Below, one piece after another: positions 48,567 to 56,423 of a stretch of DNA of 64,000 nucleotides. This DNA comes from Planctomycetota bacterium. Its GTDB lineage: Bacteria; Planctomycetota; UBA8742; UBA2392. The translations under genes were made by a program, and so were the position numbers. The stretch lies in the NCBI GenBank assembly GCA_019912315.1, contig JAIOJA010000037.1:62001-126000 (forward strand), read 5' to 3'. Within the stretch, counting starts at the first letter, position 1. Every line of letters begins with the position of its first letter. The notes under the pieces are model-generated. The model worked only from the letters and a program-made list of their open reading frames with translations. It did no database searches and was not told where the DNA came from.

Positions 48567-50775
48567 GCGCAAAGCCGTGCTGTGGATCGGCCGCATGATC
48601 TTCGGCGAGAACTACCGTGTTCGCGAAGTCGAGCTTGCCACGAGGCTCAGCGAGCAGGCGGATATCTTCGCCCTGGACCACACGGCGGAATTCGCGGGCT
48701 TGCGTCCGGGCATCGCGGACAAGCTGCGGATGCGGTTGAATCTGATTCGCTCGCCCCTCGAAGTCATGCAGTCCGGCAGCCTGACGCGCTTCCGTATGCC
48801 TGTGGCCGCGGGCACGGGGCCTTTGCTGGGGCCCGCCGCGGCGGACTGGAACGAACACCGCCTGCGCGGTGCGTTGAAACGCTTCGCCTGCGACAGTGTT
48901 TATTTGAGTACGCCGTTTTTCTTCCTGCCGCAAAAGCAGCGCGACTACCGCGTTCACTTTGATGTGATCGACAACTTTCACGACCAGTGGGCGAACACGC
49001 GCACGGGACGGTTCCGGCGCGCGTTTCATCGCGAGCAGTTGCGTCGCGCCGATACCGTGTCGGCCTCCAGTCTGCAATTGTGCGACTATGTGCAGCGCCT
49101 CGCGGATCGCCCCGCCGTCTACATTCCGAACGGCGCGCCCCTTGCGGACATGCGCGACGCCGGGCCCGGGGCGCACTCCATCCGGGCGCACTACGGGCTG
49201 GAGAATCGTTTTGTTGTCGGGTTCATAGGCAACCACACGATGCCGTTCTACGGGCTGGAGCGCCTGGTGCGCGCGTTCGTGATGGCGCGGGAATCGCGCC
49301 CCGAACTGGCGTTGCTGATCGTCGGACCCGACGCCGACCGCGCGCTTCGCTATTGCAAAGGAAAACAGGACGGCGTTTTCATCGTCGGCCCCGTGCCGCC
49401 CGGTGAAGTGGCCGCCTACTTCCATGCCTGCGATGCCGGCGCGCACCCCTACGACCCGCGCCCCCAGACTCACGATGCCATGGCGCTGAACGTGATCGAG
49501 TTCAGCGCCGCCGGCAAGCCCGTGCTGGCGAATCCCCTGAAAGAATTCCAGCGCCTGGCCCTGCCGAACGTGCGCTTCACGGACAGCGCCGAGATTCATG
49601 CCTGGGCGCGCGCGCTGGCGGATCGTGACAGCTTCGCGCCGTTTGATCGCGACGCGCTGCGCGAGCATGTCGCGCCCTTTGACTGGGACCGCTCGGCAGG
49701 GTTGCTGGCGGGCACGCTGGGCATTCGTGGCGAGCCGCCCCCGGCGCAGGAATCAGCGCCGCGGCAGGAAGTAGTGCATTTCCACCGCAAACCACTGCCG
49801 GATTACCACAGCATCGAGAAGCTGTTTCGGGCCTTGAGTGACGCCATGCTGCCTCATGCGGAAGTCCGGCGCGAGCAGTGCCCTGAGGTCAGCCGGGCGA
49901 TCCTGCCGCGCCTGCGAAACCTGCGCTGGGCGAAACGGGTGCAGGGCGAAGTCAATCACATCACCGGCGACATTCATTATCTGGCGCGGGCTTTGAGCGG
50001 CGAGCGCACGGTTCTGACCGTACACGATTGCGTGGCCTTGCGGCGCGCTACGGGGCTGCGCCGGTGGCTGCTGCGCAAGCTGTACTTCCAGTGGCCGGTG
50101 GCGCGGGCGAAGATCGTGACGACGATATCGCAGGCCACGAAGGACGAGCTTGTCAGGCAAACCGGCTGCAGCCCTGACAAAATCCGGGTTGTTCCCGACT
50201 GCCTGTCTTCGGCGTTTCAGTATTCGCCGAGCCCGTTCAACGCGGCTATGCCGACTGTCCTGCTGATCGGCACGCTGCCTCACAAGAACCTGGAAAGAAC
50301 TGTTGAAGCGCTGGCACAGTTGCCATGCCGTCTGCGCGTGATCGGTCGCCTGCCACAGCGCCAGCGTGAGTTGCTGAAGGATTCAGGGCTTGAGCATTCG
50401 ACAGATCAGGACCTGACGACAGCCCAGATGGTTCGGGCGTACATCGACAGCGACGTCGTCGGATTCGCGAGCCTGTATGAGGGTTTCGGAATGCCGATTC
50501 TGGAAGCCCAGGCGACCGGCCGCGCTGTTGTCACGTCCGACCTGGCACCCATGAGCACGGTCGCCGCCGGCGGCGCCTGCCTTGTTGACCCGTCAAGTGT
50601 GGAGAGCATACGTGCCGGCTTTCAGCGCGTGTTCAGCGACGCGGGATATCGTGAGAAGCTGGTGGCCGACGGCCTGGCCAACGTCGAGCAGTATCGACCG
50701 CCGCGCATCGCGCGCATGTACCTGGATATCTACGACGAGCTGCGCCGAGGCGTGTCTACTCCCGCGCCCAGCTAA
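48556..50775 (+). CDS. Double GT4-family glycosyltransferase
   Basis: A 739-residue fusion of two GT-B glycosyltransferases. The first (about 1-390) has VYIPNGAPLADM, FIGNHTMPFYGLERLVRA and ALNVIEFSAAGKPVLA. The second (about 410-730) has VLTVHDCVALRR, TISQATKDELVRQTG, LLIGTLPHKNLERTVEA and the donor-site motif YEGFGMPILEAQATGRAV. The second is complete; the first has an atypical N-terminal half. The TTG at 48556 overlaps wecB; GTG 48577 is possible. Two consecutive sugar transfers by one polypeptide are likely. Confidence 0.8.
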   Translation: MSHKRKAVLWIGRMIFGENYRVREVELATRLSEQADIFALDHTAEFAGLRPGIADKLRMRLNLIRSPLEVMQSGSLTRFRMPVAAGTGPLLGPAAADWNEHRLRGALKRFACDSVYLSTPFFFLPQKQRDYRVHFDVIDNFHDQWANTRTGRFRRAFHREQLRRADTVSASSLQLCDYVQRLADRPAVYIPNGAPLADMRDAGPGAHSIRAHYGLENRFVVGFIGNHTMPFYGLERLVRAFVMARESRPELALLIVGPDADRALRYCKGKQDGVFIVGPVPPGEVAAYFHACDAGAHPYDPRPQTHDAMALNVIEFSAAGKPVLANPLKEFQRLALPNVRFTDSAEIHAWARALADRDSFAPFDRDALREHVAPFDWDRSAGLLAGTLGIRGEPPPAQESAPRQEVVHFHRKPLPDYHSIEKLFRALSDAMLPHAEVRREQCPEVSRAILPRLRNLRWAKRVQGEVNHITGDIHYLARALSGERTVLTVHDCVALRRATGLRRWLLRKLYFQWPVARAKIVTTISQATKDELVRQTGCSPDKIRVVPDCLSSAFQYSPSPFNAAMPTVLLIGTLPHKNLERTVEALAQLPCRLRVIGRLPQRQRELLKDSGLEHSTDQDLTTAQMVRAYIDSDVVGFASLYEGFGMPILEAQATGRAVVTSDLAPMSTVAAGGACLVDPSSVESIRAGFQRVFSDAGYREKLVADGLANVEQYRPPRIARMYLDIYDELRRGVSTPAPS

Positions 50776-51724
50776 GGATGACCCAGGCCTCGCGGTCCGG
50801 ATAGATCTCAAATTGATCAAACTCGCTGGTGTACATGACCGTGTCGCCGGGCTTGAGCGCCGCCGGTTGCAGGTTGTCGCGGGCGACGCCCGTAATTTCG
50901 CACGCGCCGCCAAGACACGTGACCAGCGTGAAGCCCGACCATTCCTTGCCGAGTCGTCGCGCCATCTTGACCCGTAAAGACCTGACACCGAACGGCCCGT
51001 CCGCTTGCAACAGGGCGTCCTCTGTGTCGGACATCTGGATTTCCGGCAGCAGCAGGTCGAACTTTGCGGCCGACAGGCCGGGCGCAATATGCATCTCACG
51101 GGGCAGGTCGCGCGGGAAATCCCACAGGCGATAGGTGACGGGGCAGTTCTGCTGGATCTCAAGCAGGGCCAGCCCGGCGCCAATGGCGTGGATCATGCCT
51201 GCGTTGTTGTACAGGTAGTCGCCCGGTTTCACCTGTCGCGCGTTCAGCAGCTCGATCGGGTGCCCGTCAGTCAGAGCGTCTTCGAACATTTCGCGCGTCA
51301 CACCGGGTTTGAGGCCCTGGTAAATCACGGCCTCGGAATCGGCATCCAGGACAATCCAGCATTCACTCTTGCCGCGCGAAACCATGCGCCCGTTCTCGCG
51401 CTTGTCGTCAGGATGGTCCTGGATGCTCAGGGGCTGGGCCGTGTCAAGCAGCTTGACGGCCAGAGGAAAGTCCGGCAGGTCGTGCCTGGCGGCTAGGTCA
51501 CCCAGCAGTTGTCCGCGCCGGTCGCGCATCAGGTGATGGATTGATTGTTTGCGCCACGCGCCGTTGGCGACGACGCTGACTTGCCCCGGCATGTCCGCCA
51601 GCTCGATGCTCTCACCGGTTCCGGGCGGCAACTCGTCCGCGATATCCGGAAGAAGCGCCCGCAGGCGCGAGCCGGCCCAGGGCTTCGGCACGGCGATACG
51701 ATGAAAGCGCACGGGGTAGCTCAT
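50756..51724 (-). CDS. manA: Class I mannose-6-phosphate isomerase
   Basis: A zinc-dependent 322-residue cupin isomerase interconverting fructose-6-P and mannose-6-P, feeding GDP-mannose or glycan synthesis. Zinc ligands are visible as Q102/H104 in SIQDHPDDK, E121 in KSECWIV and H179 in GMIHAIGAG. The ATG at 51724 is used, since the longer frame has no signal. TACCTT lies 6 nt before it and there is no Shine-Dalgarno. It is convergent with, and overlaps by 20 nt, the last glycosyltransferase gene. It probably serves the same polymer. Confidence 0.9.
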   Translation of the reverse strand: MSYPVRFHRIAVPKPWAGSRLRALLPDIADELPPGTGESIELADMPGQVSVVANGAWRKQSIHHLMRDRRGQLLGDLAARHDLPDFPLAVKLLDTAQPLSIQDHPDDKRENGRMVSRGKSECWIVLDADSEAVIYQGLKPGVTREMFEDALTDGHPIELLNARQVKPGDYLYNNAGMIHAIGAGLALLEIQQNCPVTYRLWDFPRDLPREMHIAPGLSAAKFDLLLPEIQMSDTEDALLQADGPFGVRSLRVKMARRLGKEWSGFTLVTCLGGACEITGVARDNLQPAALKPGDTVMYTSEFDQFEIYPDREAWVILSWARE

Positions 51725-51785
51725 GCCCCCAAGGTACATTCCCGCGCGCGGTCGATACACGTGTCGATTTGAGCGGGCGGACCGG

Positions 51786-52727
51786 CTAGACCTTGCGGTG
51801 GGTTGTGCGTGTGCGCTCGGAGCCGTCGGGCAGGGTCACGATTTCGTAGTCGCCGAACAGGTTGGGCGCCTCATTCTTGAGCAGCCTTGCAACGTCGCAG
51901 GCCAGGGCCCGGATCTCGGCCTCGGCGTGGATGTCGCCGCGCAGCTCAATGAAGTGCCGCCAGGCGCGCACGTTGCCCGTTACGAAAATCTTTGTCTCCG
52001 TCGCGTTCGGCAGCACGGCGCGCGCGGCCTCGCGGGCGGACTTGCGGCGGGCGCGAATGGTCTTTTTCTTGAAGTACTTGGCGACGTTTTCATCTTCGGC
52101 CACGCGCGAGCGCCAGTCGGCGATGGACAGGTTGTCGTGTCCTTCGACCGGCTCACCGAAGGTGAACTTTCCGCTTTCACCTTCGGCAAGCTGCTCTTCG
52201 CGCAGAGCGATATCCACCAGCCCTTCGGGAGTGGCAAATTTTTCCGCGAGTTTGTCGGTCAGTTCGCCATAGACCTTCAGGCTTGCGTCGCAGAAGTCCT
52301 TGAGTGACTTCTCGAGTTCGGCGTCGCCCTGCACCGCCGGCGGCACCACAAACTGCGCATCGGTTTCGTCAACATACCGCTGGCTCAGCTGGCTGTAGGC
52401 AAAGCCTGCCCGGTGGCGCACAAGCTCATGGGTCAGGCTGCGGCTGACACCGGTAAGCAGAAGACTGAAGACCGCATGCTCAAGCACGCTGCCGTGCCCC
52501 ACGGACATGATGTGCCCCAGGTAGCTGGCATTGTCCTTGCGCCCCTGCTTTTCGCCAAAACTCATGTAGCAGACGCGCCCCGCAAGCTCCGGGATGCGCT
52601 GTGCGGCGTTGTCCGTGTCCGTGATCCAGTTGTCGGCTTCGTTATCGAGGAAGCGCTGCACTTCCTCAGCGGGCATGACCTGCTTTCCGACCAGATAGAT
52701 ATTCGCGCGATTGAAGTACTTTTGCAT
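51786..52727 (-). CDS. thyX: Flavin-dependent thymidylate synthase
   Basis: ThyX makes dTMP from dUMP using FAD, NADPH and methylene-tetrahydrofolate. The 313-residue protein carries the ThyX signature as RHRAGFAYSQLSQRY at 104-118; compared with the RHRHFSYSQLSQR form known from Mycobacterium it has one more residue and no first serine. The upstream SVGHGSVLEHAVFSLLLTGVSRSLTHELVR fits the family. The ATG at 52727 has no Shine-Dalgarno; TAGAGT at 52740-52735 ends 7 nt before it. One-carbon units for it could come from gcvT. Confidence 0.93.
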   Translation of the reverse strand: MQKYFNRANIYLVGKQVMPAEEVQRFLDNEADNWITDTDNAAQRIPELAGRVCYMSFGEKQGRKDNASYLGHIMSVGHGSVLEHAVFSLLLTGVSRSLTHELVRHRAGFAYSQLSQRYVDETDAQFVVPPAVQGDAELEKSLKDFCDASLKVYGELTDKLAEKFATPEGLVDIALREEQLAEGESGKFTFGEPVEGHDNLSIADWRSRVAEDENVAKYFKKKTIRARRKSAREAARAVLPNATETKIFVTGNVRAWRHFIELRGDIHAEAEIRALACDVARLLKNEAPNLFGDYEIVTLPDGSERTRTTHRKV

Positions 52728-52892
52728 GGGGCGGACTCTACAAAGCCCTACGCGCGCGTTAGGGTTGTGGATAGGTGTCGGAAAAACCGGCGGTGGCTCG
52801 CGGTGCCGCTTCCGACTGGCGCTGGTTGCGTAAGCGGCGCTGCTAAGGCAGCATGGAAAGGCTCACTTTCAACTGTTTGGCGCACGCCGCAT

Positions 52893-54101
52893 ATGCTCGG
52901 CAAATCCGACACCAAGGCAATGCAGGAAAAACTCGACCTGTTGCAGGCGGAGAACGAGCAATTGCGCCGCAAGCTTATGCTGCTTTCGGGCGGCTCCACC
53001 ATGGGCAGCATGACCCTGGGCAATCTGACCAGCTTTGGGCAGTCGCGAATCAGCGCGCCGCAGGCGACGATTGCCGGGCTGAGCGTTTCCTACCTGATTG
53101 TGGACAACCAGTGGCGCGTTATCCGTATGAACACGCGCATGGCCGACTTCCTGAACGTTGACAAGAACATTGTCAGCCGGAAGCCGCCGCTGGCAGAACT
53201 CGACGGGCTGGAATGGGCGCCGCACGTGCTGCAAACCCTGTTGCAGGATGGCGCCGAAAGCCTGAACGAAGAAATCTTCGAGGCCGAGCGTCCGAACCCC
53301 GTCACCGGGCGCAGCGAGTACTTCCAGTTCAAGGCGGTCTGGTCTAACAGCCAGGGCACCGTGACGGTGGAGGACGTGACGCGCCTGCGCACCACGCGTC
53401 AGTTTTTCGAGCGCCTGGTCAGCCCGCGCATTGTGGAGCGCCTGCTGGACAGCGCCGAGGACCCCTTCCTGTCGCACAAGCGCAGCATGTCGGTGCTGTT
53501 CGCGGACCTGCGGGCCTTCACCACATTCTGCGAGAATGTCGAAGCGCCGATCGTGCAGACGGTGTTCAACGAGTTCTTTGATATCTGTATGCACGCCCTT
53601 GAGGCCAACGACGCTACGCTGGACAAGTTCGTCGGCGACCAGGTGATGGCGCTGTTCGGTGCGCCGCTGCCGACAGTGGGGCATGCCTACAACGCGGTCA
53701 AGGTCGCGGTTGATCTGCAACAGGCCATGCAGCGCACCCGTGCGCGCTGGATTGAACAGGGACTGCTGCCCCGGGCGCTGCTTGAGCTTAGCCCGGAGAT
53801 TTTGACTCTGGGCGTCGGCATCAACAGCGGCGACATGCTGCTGGGAATGTTCGGCAACCAGAAGGCAAACCAGTACACGGTGCTGGGACATCACGTGAAT
53901 TTGGCCGCCAGACTTTGTAGTTTTGCGTCGGGCAATGAGGTGCTCGCGTCAATCGGTACCGTCCAGGAAATCAGCAGGTACGCCAAGGAAAACCCGGCAC
54001 GGATTGCCATACCGATCAAGTTCCGGACCAAGGCGCAAATTGAAGTGAAAGGCATCGCGGAGCCTGTAACGGTCGCGACGCTGGCATACGAGCAAGCGTG
54101 A
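52893..54101 (+). CDS. PAS-containing class III adenylate/guanylate cyclase
   Basis: About 402 residues from ATG 52893 (52920 also possible). A short coiled coil (10-32, KLDLLQAENEQLRRKLMLL) leads to a PAS-like domain (about 58-165) and a class III cyclase domain (about 195-395). Metal-binding aspartates are D205 (LFADLRAF) and D249 (KFVGDQVMALFG), with a substrate-side lysine at 245 and the transition-state segment YTVLGHHVNLAARL. Lys plus Thr suggests ATP rather than GTP as substrate. The long upstream frame is antisense to thyX and is not used. Confidence 0.85.
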   Translation: MLGKSDTKAMQEKLDLLQAENEQLRRKLMLLSGGSTMGSMTLGNLTSFGQSRISAPQATIAGLSVSYLIVDNQWRVIRMNTRMADFLNVDKNIVSRKPPLAELDGLEWAPHVLQTLLQDGAESLNEEIFEAERPNPVTGRSEYFQFKAVWSNSQGTVTVEDVTRLRTTRQFFERLVSPRIVERLLDSAEDPFLSHKRSMSVLFADLRAFTTFCENVEAPIVQTVFNEFFDICMHALEANDATLDKFVGDQVMALFGAPLPTVGHAYNAVKVAVDLQQAMQRTRARWIEQGLLPRALLELSPEILTLGVGINSGDMLLGMFGNQKANQYTVLGHHVNLAARLCSFASGNEVLASIGTVQEISRYAKENPARIAIPIKFRTKAQIEVKGIAEPVTVATLAYEQA

Positions 54102-54151
54102 CAGGCGGCAGGCGACAGGAGGCAGGGATCACCCCTGAAACCTGATCCCTG
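54102..54151. repeat. Heptamer repeat and inverted repeat after the cyclase gene
   Basis: Starting at the stop codon, CAGGCGG, CAGGCGA, CAGGAGG and CAGGGAT (54102-54129) are four degenerate copies of the heptamer that is perfect at 22613. CAGGGATCA (54123-54131) then pairs with TGATCCCTG (54143-54151). Confidence 0.7.
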
Positions 54152-54170
54152 ACCCCTGCCGAAAGGCAAC

Positions 54171-55526
54171 ATGGCGGGCGGGGCACAAAACAACCAGAAC
54201 AACAGGCCGGGAGCGCGCCGCGCGCCGCTGCCCAAGGCAAAGCTGCCGGGACAGGGCCCGCAGGCGCGGGCGCGGCAGGTAAACGCGCCGCCGCCGGCCA
54301 AGCGTCCATCCTCGCCCCTCAAGGCGCCGGGTGGCAAACGCCCGTCCTCGCCGGTTCAGCAACCCCCCGCGGCAGGCACCGGACAAACCGACGCGCGCAA
54401 GCCGTCCGCGCCGGTGCAGTCTACGCGCCGCACCAGCAGTCCGGTCAACAAGCGCAACACGAACCCCGGCGCCGATGAACCGGCCCGTCCCAAGACAAAA
54501 AAAGAGCCCGCCACGATCGAAGAGTTGATCCCGGTGCTGGTACGCCACGCGGTCAAGCGCGACGAAGGGCTGCAGATCAGCGAGTTCGACGCCAAGTTTA
54601 TCCCGCGCATACGCGCGTTCGTGCCTGAGTCTTTGCAGCGCATGGAGAAGGAGATCATCAACGAATACCTCGTTGATATCGCCCATGCGTTGTACGTTTC
54701 CATTGTCGTCGGGCAGTTCGCCACGCGCCCCGTGCTTTGCGGCGTACGCGCGGCCGAGCTCGCAACGGACGTGATTGAGCGCGTCATGCAGGACATCGAC
54801 GGGCAGGAAGACAAGCGCATCACCCGCATTCGCGCGGCGAACCTGCTGGTCGGACTGACCCTGAACGCTGTGCGCCTGCTGGAAAGCGCGTCACTTGGCA
54901 GCCAGGACATCAAGAGTTTTACGGATAAGTACGAGCGCGCGGTCATTACCACCTACGGGTTGAAAACGCAGGCCGAGGCCACGGGCGCCGCGCCCTGGGT
55001 CGGCGACAAGAGCAGCCCGCTCGACAAGCGCATCGGTCGCGCCATCAACACCATGAGCAACGTGTTCGGCGATTACATCGGCGAGCACGGCACGACCATG
55101 GACGACGCCCAGTACGACGAAGTAATGGGCGAGTTCGACAACTTCATGGAGCGTTTCGCGCCCTACATTGAGGGCGGGCGCAGCGGCGCCGAAGAGCGCC
55201 GCAGGAAACTCGCGCGCGGCGGCACGGCGCACCAGAAGACCGCGGCCAAAGTAGAGCCCCTGGACATTCGTGAGGTTCGCACACGCCCCGCCGGCGTGGA
55301 AATCGTCCTGACCGACGCGAGAATCCTGTTCGTTTCGGCGGCTGATGCCAAACGTATTGGCGCGGCGGCCGAAGGCGAAATCGACGACACTGCCAAACGG
55401 GAGCGCCAGGCGCTGGAAAAGCGGCGTCAAGAAACAGGCGAAGGGCTTGAGGAAGTGGACGAGGACGCGGCGATGATCGCCGAAATCGAAGCCCAGATGA
55501 AAGCCAACAAAGGCAAGAATCTCTAG
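54171..55526 (+). CDS. Hypothetical protein with disordered Pro/Lys/Ser N-terminus
   Basis: The 451-residue protein has no recognised family. Residues 1-115 are low-complexity and basic, with a repeated KRPSSP/RTSSPV motif (about four copies). A helical domain follows (about 118-335, EELIPVLVRHAVKRDEGLQISEFDAKFIPRIR; AHALYVSIVVGQFATRPVLCGVRAAELATDVIE), and a Lys/Glu-rich C-terminus. There is no signal peptide. The ATG at 54171 has GAAAGG upstream. The SSP repeats could be phosphorylation or interaction sites. It ends in a CTAG shared with convergent fabL. Confidence 0.6.
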   Translation: MAGGAQNNQNNRPGARRAPLPKAKLPGQGPQARARQVNAPPPAKRPSSPLKAPGGKRPSSPVQQPPAAGTGQTDARKPSAPVQSTRRTSSPVNKRNTNPGADEPARPKTKKEPATIEELIPVLVRHAVKRDEGLQISEFDAKFIPRIRAFVPESLQRMEKEIINEYLVDIAHALYVSIVVGQFATRPVLCGVRAAELATDVIERVMQDIDGQEDKRITRIRAANLLVGLTLNAVRLLESASLGSQDIKSFTDKYERAVITTYGLKTQAEATGAAPWVGDKSSPLDKRIGRAINTMSNVFGDYIGEHGTTMDDAQYDEVMGEFDNFMERFAPYIEGGRSGAEERRRKLARGGTAHQKTAAKVEPLDIREVRTRPAGVEIVLTDARILFVSAADAKRIGAAAEGEIDDTAKRERQALEKRRQETGEGLEEVDEDAAMIAEIEAQMKANKGKNL

Positions 55527-56302
55527 CCCGGCAGCATGATGGACAGCCCGCCGTCCACGATGAACGTGTGCCCGTGGACCATGCTGGTGTAGTCGCTGCA
55601 CATGAGCATCACCGCGTCGGCCACATTCTCCGGTGTCACCAGCTTCTTGGCCGGCATCCACTGCAGCGATTCCTCGATCATGGCTTCCCGATTCGGGAAG
55701 TGCTTCAGCGCGTCCGTGTCGACGACGCTGGCGCTGACTGCGTTCACGTTGATGCCCTGGCTGGCGTACTCGACGCACAGGTGGCGCACCAGGCTTTCGA
55801 GCGCGCCCTTGCTTGCGCCGACGGCCGCGTAGTTCTGGAAGGCGCGGATGCTGCCGAGACTGCTGACGGCGACGATGCGTCCCGTTCCTTTGCCGTCTTC
55901 GCCTTTCATCATGGGAATGGCGTGGCGCGAAAGCGGCAGCAGCGCATAAGCGTTGATGTCCAGCGTCCACTGCCAGTGATGGTGGGTGAGCTCGGCGGGC
56001 GGCTTCAGCACGCCGCTGGCGGCGTTGCTGATCAGGAAGTTCAGCCCGCCCCACTTTTCCTTGATTTCGCCGAACATCTTTTCGATGTCGTCGTCTTTGG
56101 CGACATTGCCCTTGAGCATCAGCGGCTCTTTGCCGCCGCCTGCGTCCATGATCGCGTTGCGGGCCTCTTCGGCGGCGCTGCGGTTGCGCAGGAAATTCAC
56201 CGCAACGTCGGCGCCGGCCTTGGCCATTTTGACAGCGACGGACAACCCGATACCTCGGGTGCCGCCGGTGATGAAGACTTTTTTGCCCGCGAAGTCGAAC
56301 AT
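55523..56302 (-). CDS. fabL: Enoyl-[acyl-carrier-protein] reductase, FabL type
   Basis: This 259-residue short-chain dehydrogenase reduces enoyl-ACP in fatty acid elongation with NADPH. Besides the Rossmann GGTRGIGLSV, it matches Bacillus FabL unusually well: NAASGVLKPPAELTHHHWQW, SSLGSIRAFQNYAAVGASKGAL and VVDTDALKHFPNREAMIEE. The catalytic pair is Y158 and K165, the Y-x6-K spacing of enoyl reductases rather than the Y-x3-K of ordinary SDRs. Promoter TTGGTA-N17-TATATC lies upstream. FabL is usually less sensitive to triclosan than FabI. Confidence 0.88.
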   Translation of the reverse strand: MFDFAGKKVFITGGTRGIGLSVAVKMAKAGADVAVNFLRNRSAAEEARNAIMDAGGGKEPLMLKGNVAKDDDIEKMFGEIKEKWGGLNFLISNAASGVLKPPAELTHHHWQWTLDINAYALLPLSRHAIPMMKGEDGKGTGRIVAVSSLGSIRAFQNYAAVGASKGALESLVRHLCVEYASQGINVNAVSASVVDTDALKHFPNREAMIEESLQWMPAKKLVTPENVADAVMLMCSDYTSMVHGHTFIVDGGLSIMLPG

Positions 56303-56341
56303 GACTGAATCCGGACCAACTGTCGCCCATCAGGGGTGAGC

Positions 56342-56370
56342 GATATAACCTGAAAGTCAGAAACTACCAA
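56342..56370 (-). promoter_or_regulatory. Promoter of fabL
   Basis: On the minus strand TTGGTA (56370-56365), a 17-nt spacer and TATATC (56347-56342), about 40 nt before the ATG. Confidence 0.5.
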
Positions 56371-56423
56371 CAGCCGCCTGAGGCTGAAATCAAGGCGAGC
56401 GGATTGTAGGAAGGTCTGTGTCC

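Noticed and set aside
52413..52892. 160-codon N-terminal extension of the cyclase frame
   Set aside because: It runs antisense through thyX and has no cyclase-related domain; the coiled coil and PAS start after 52893.
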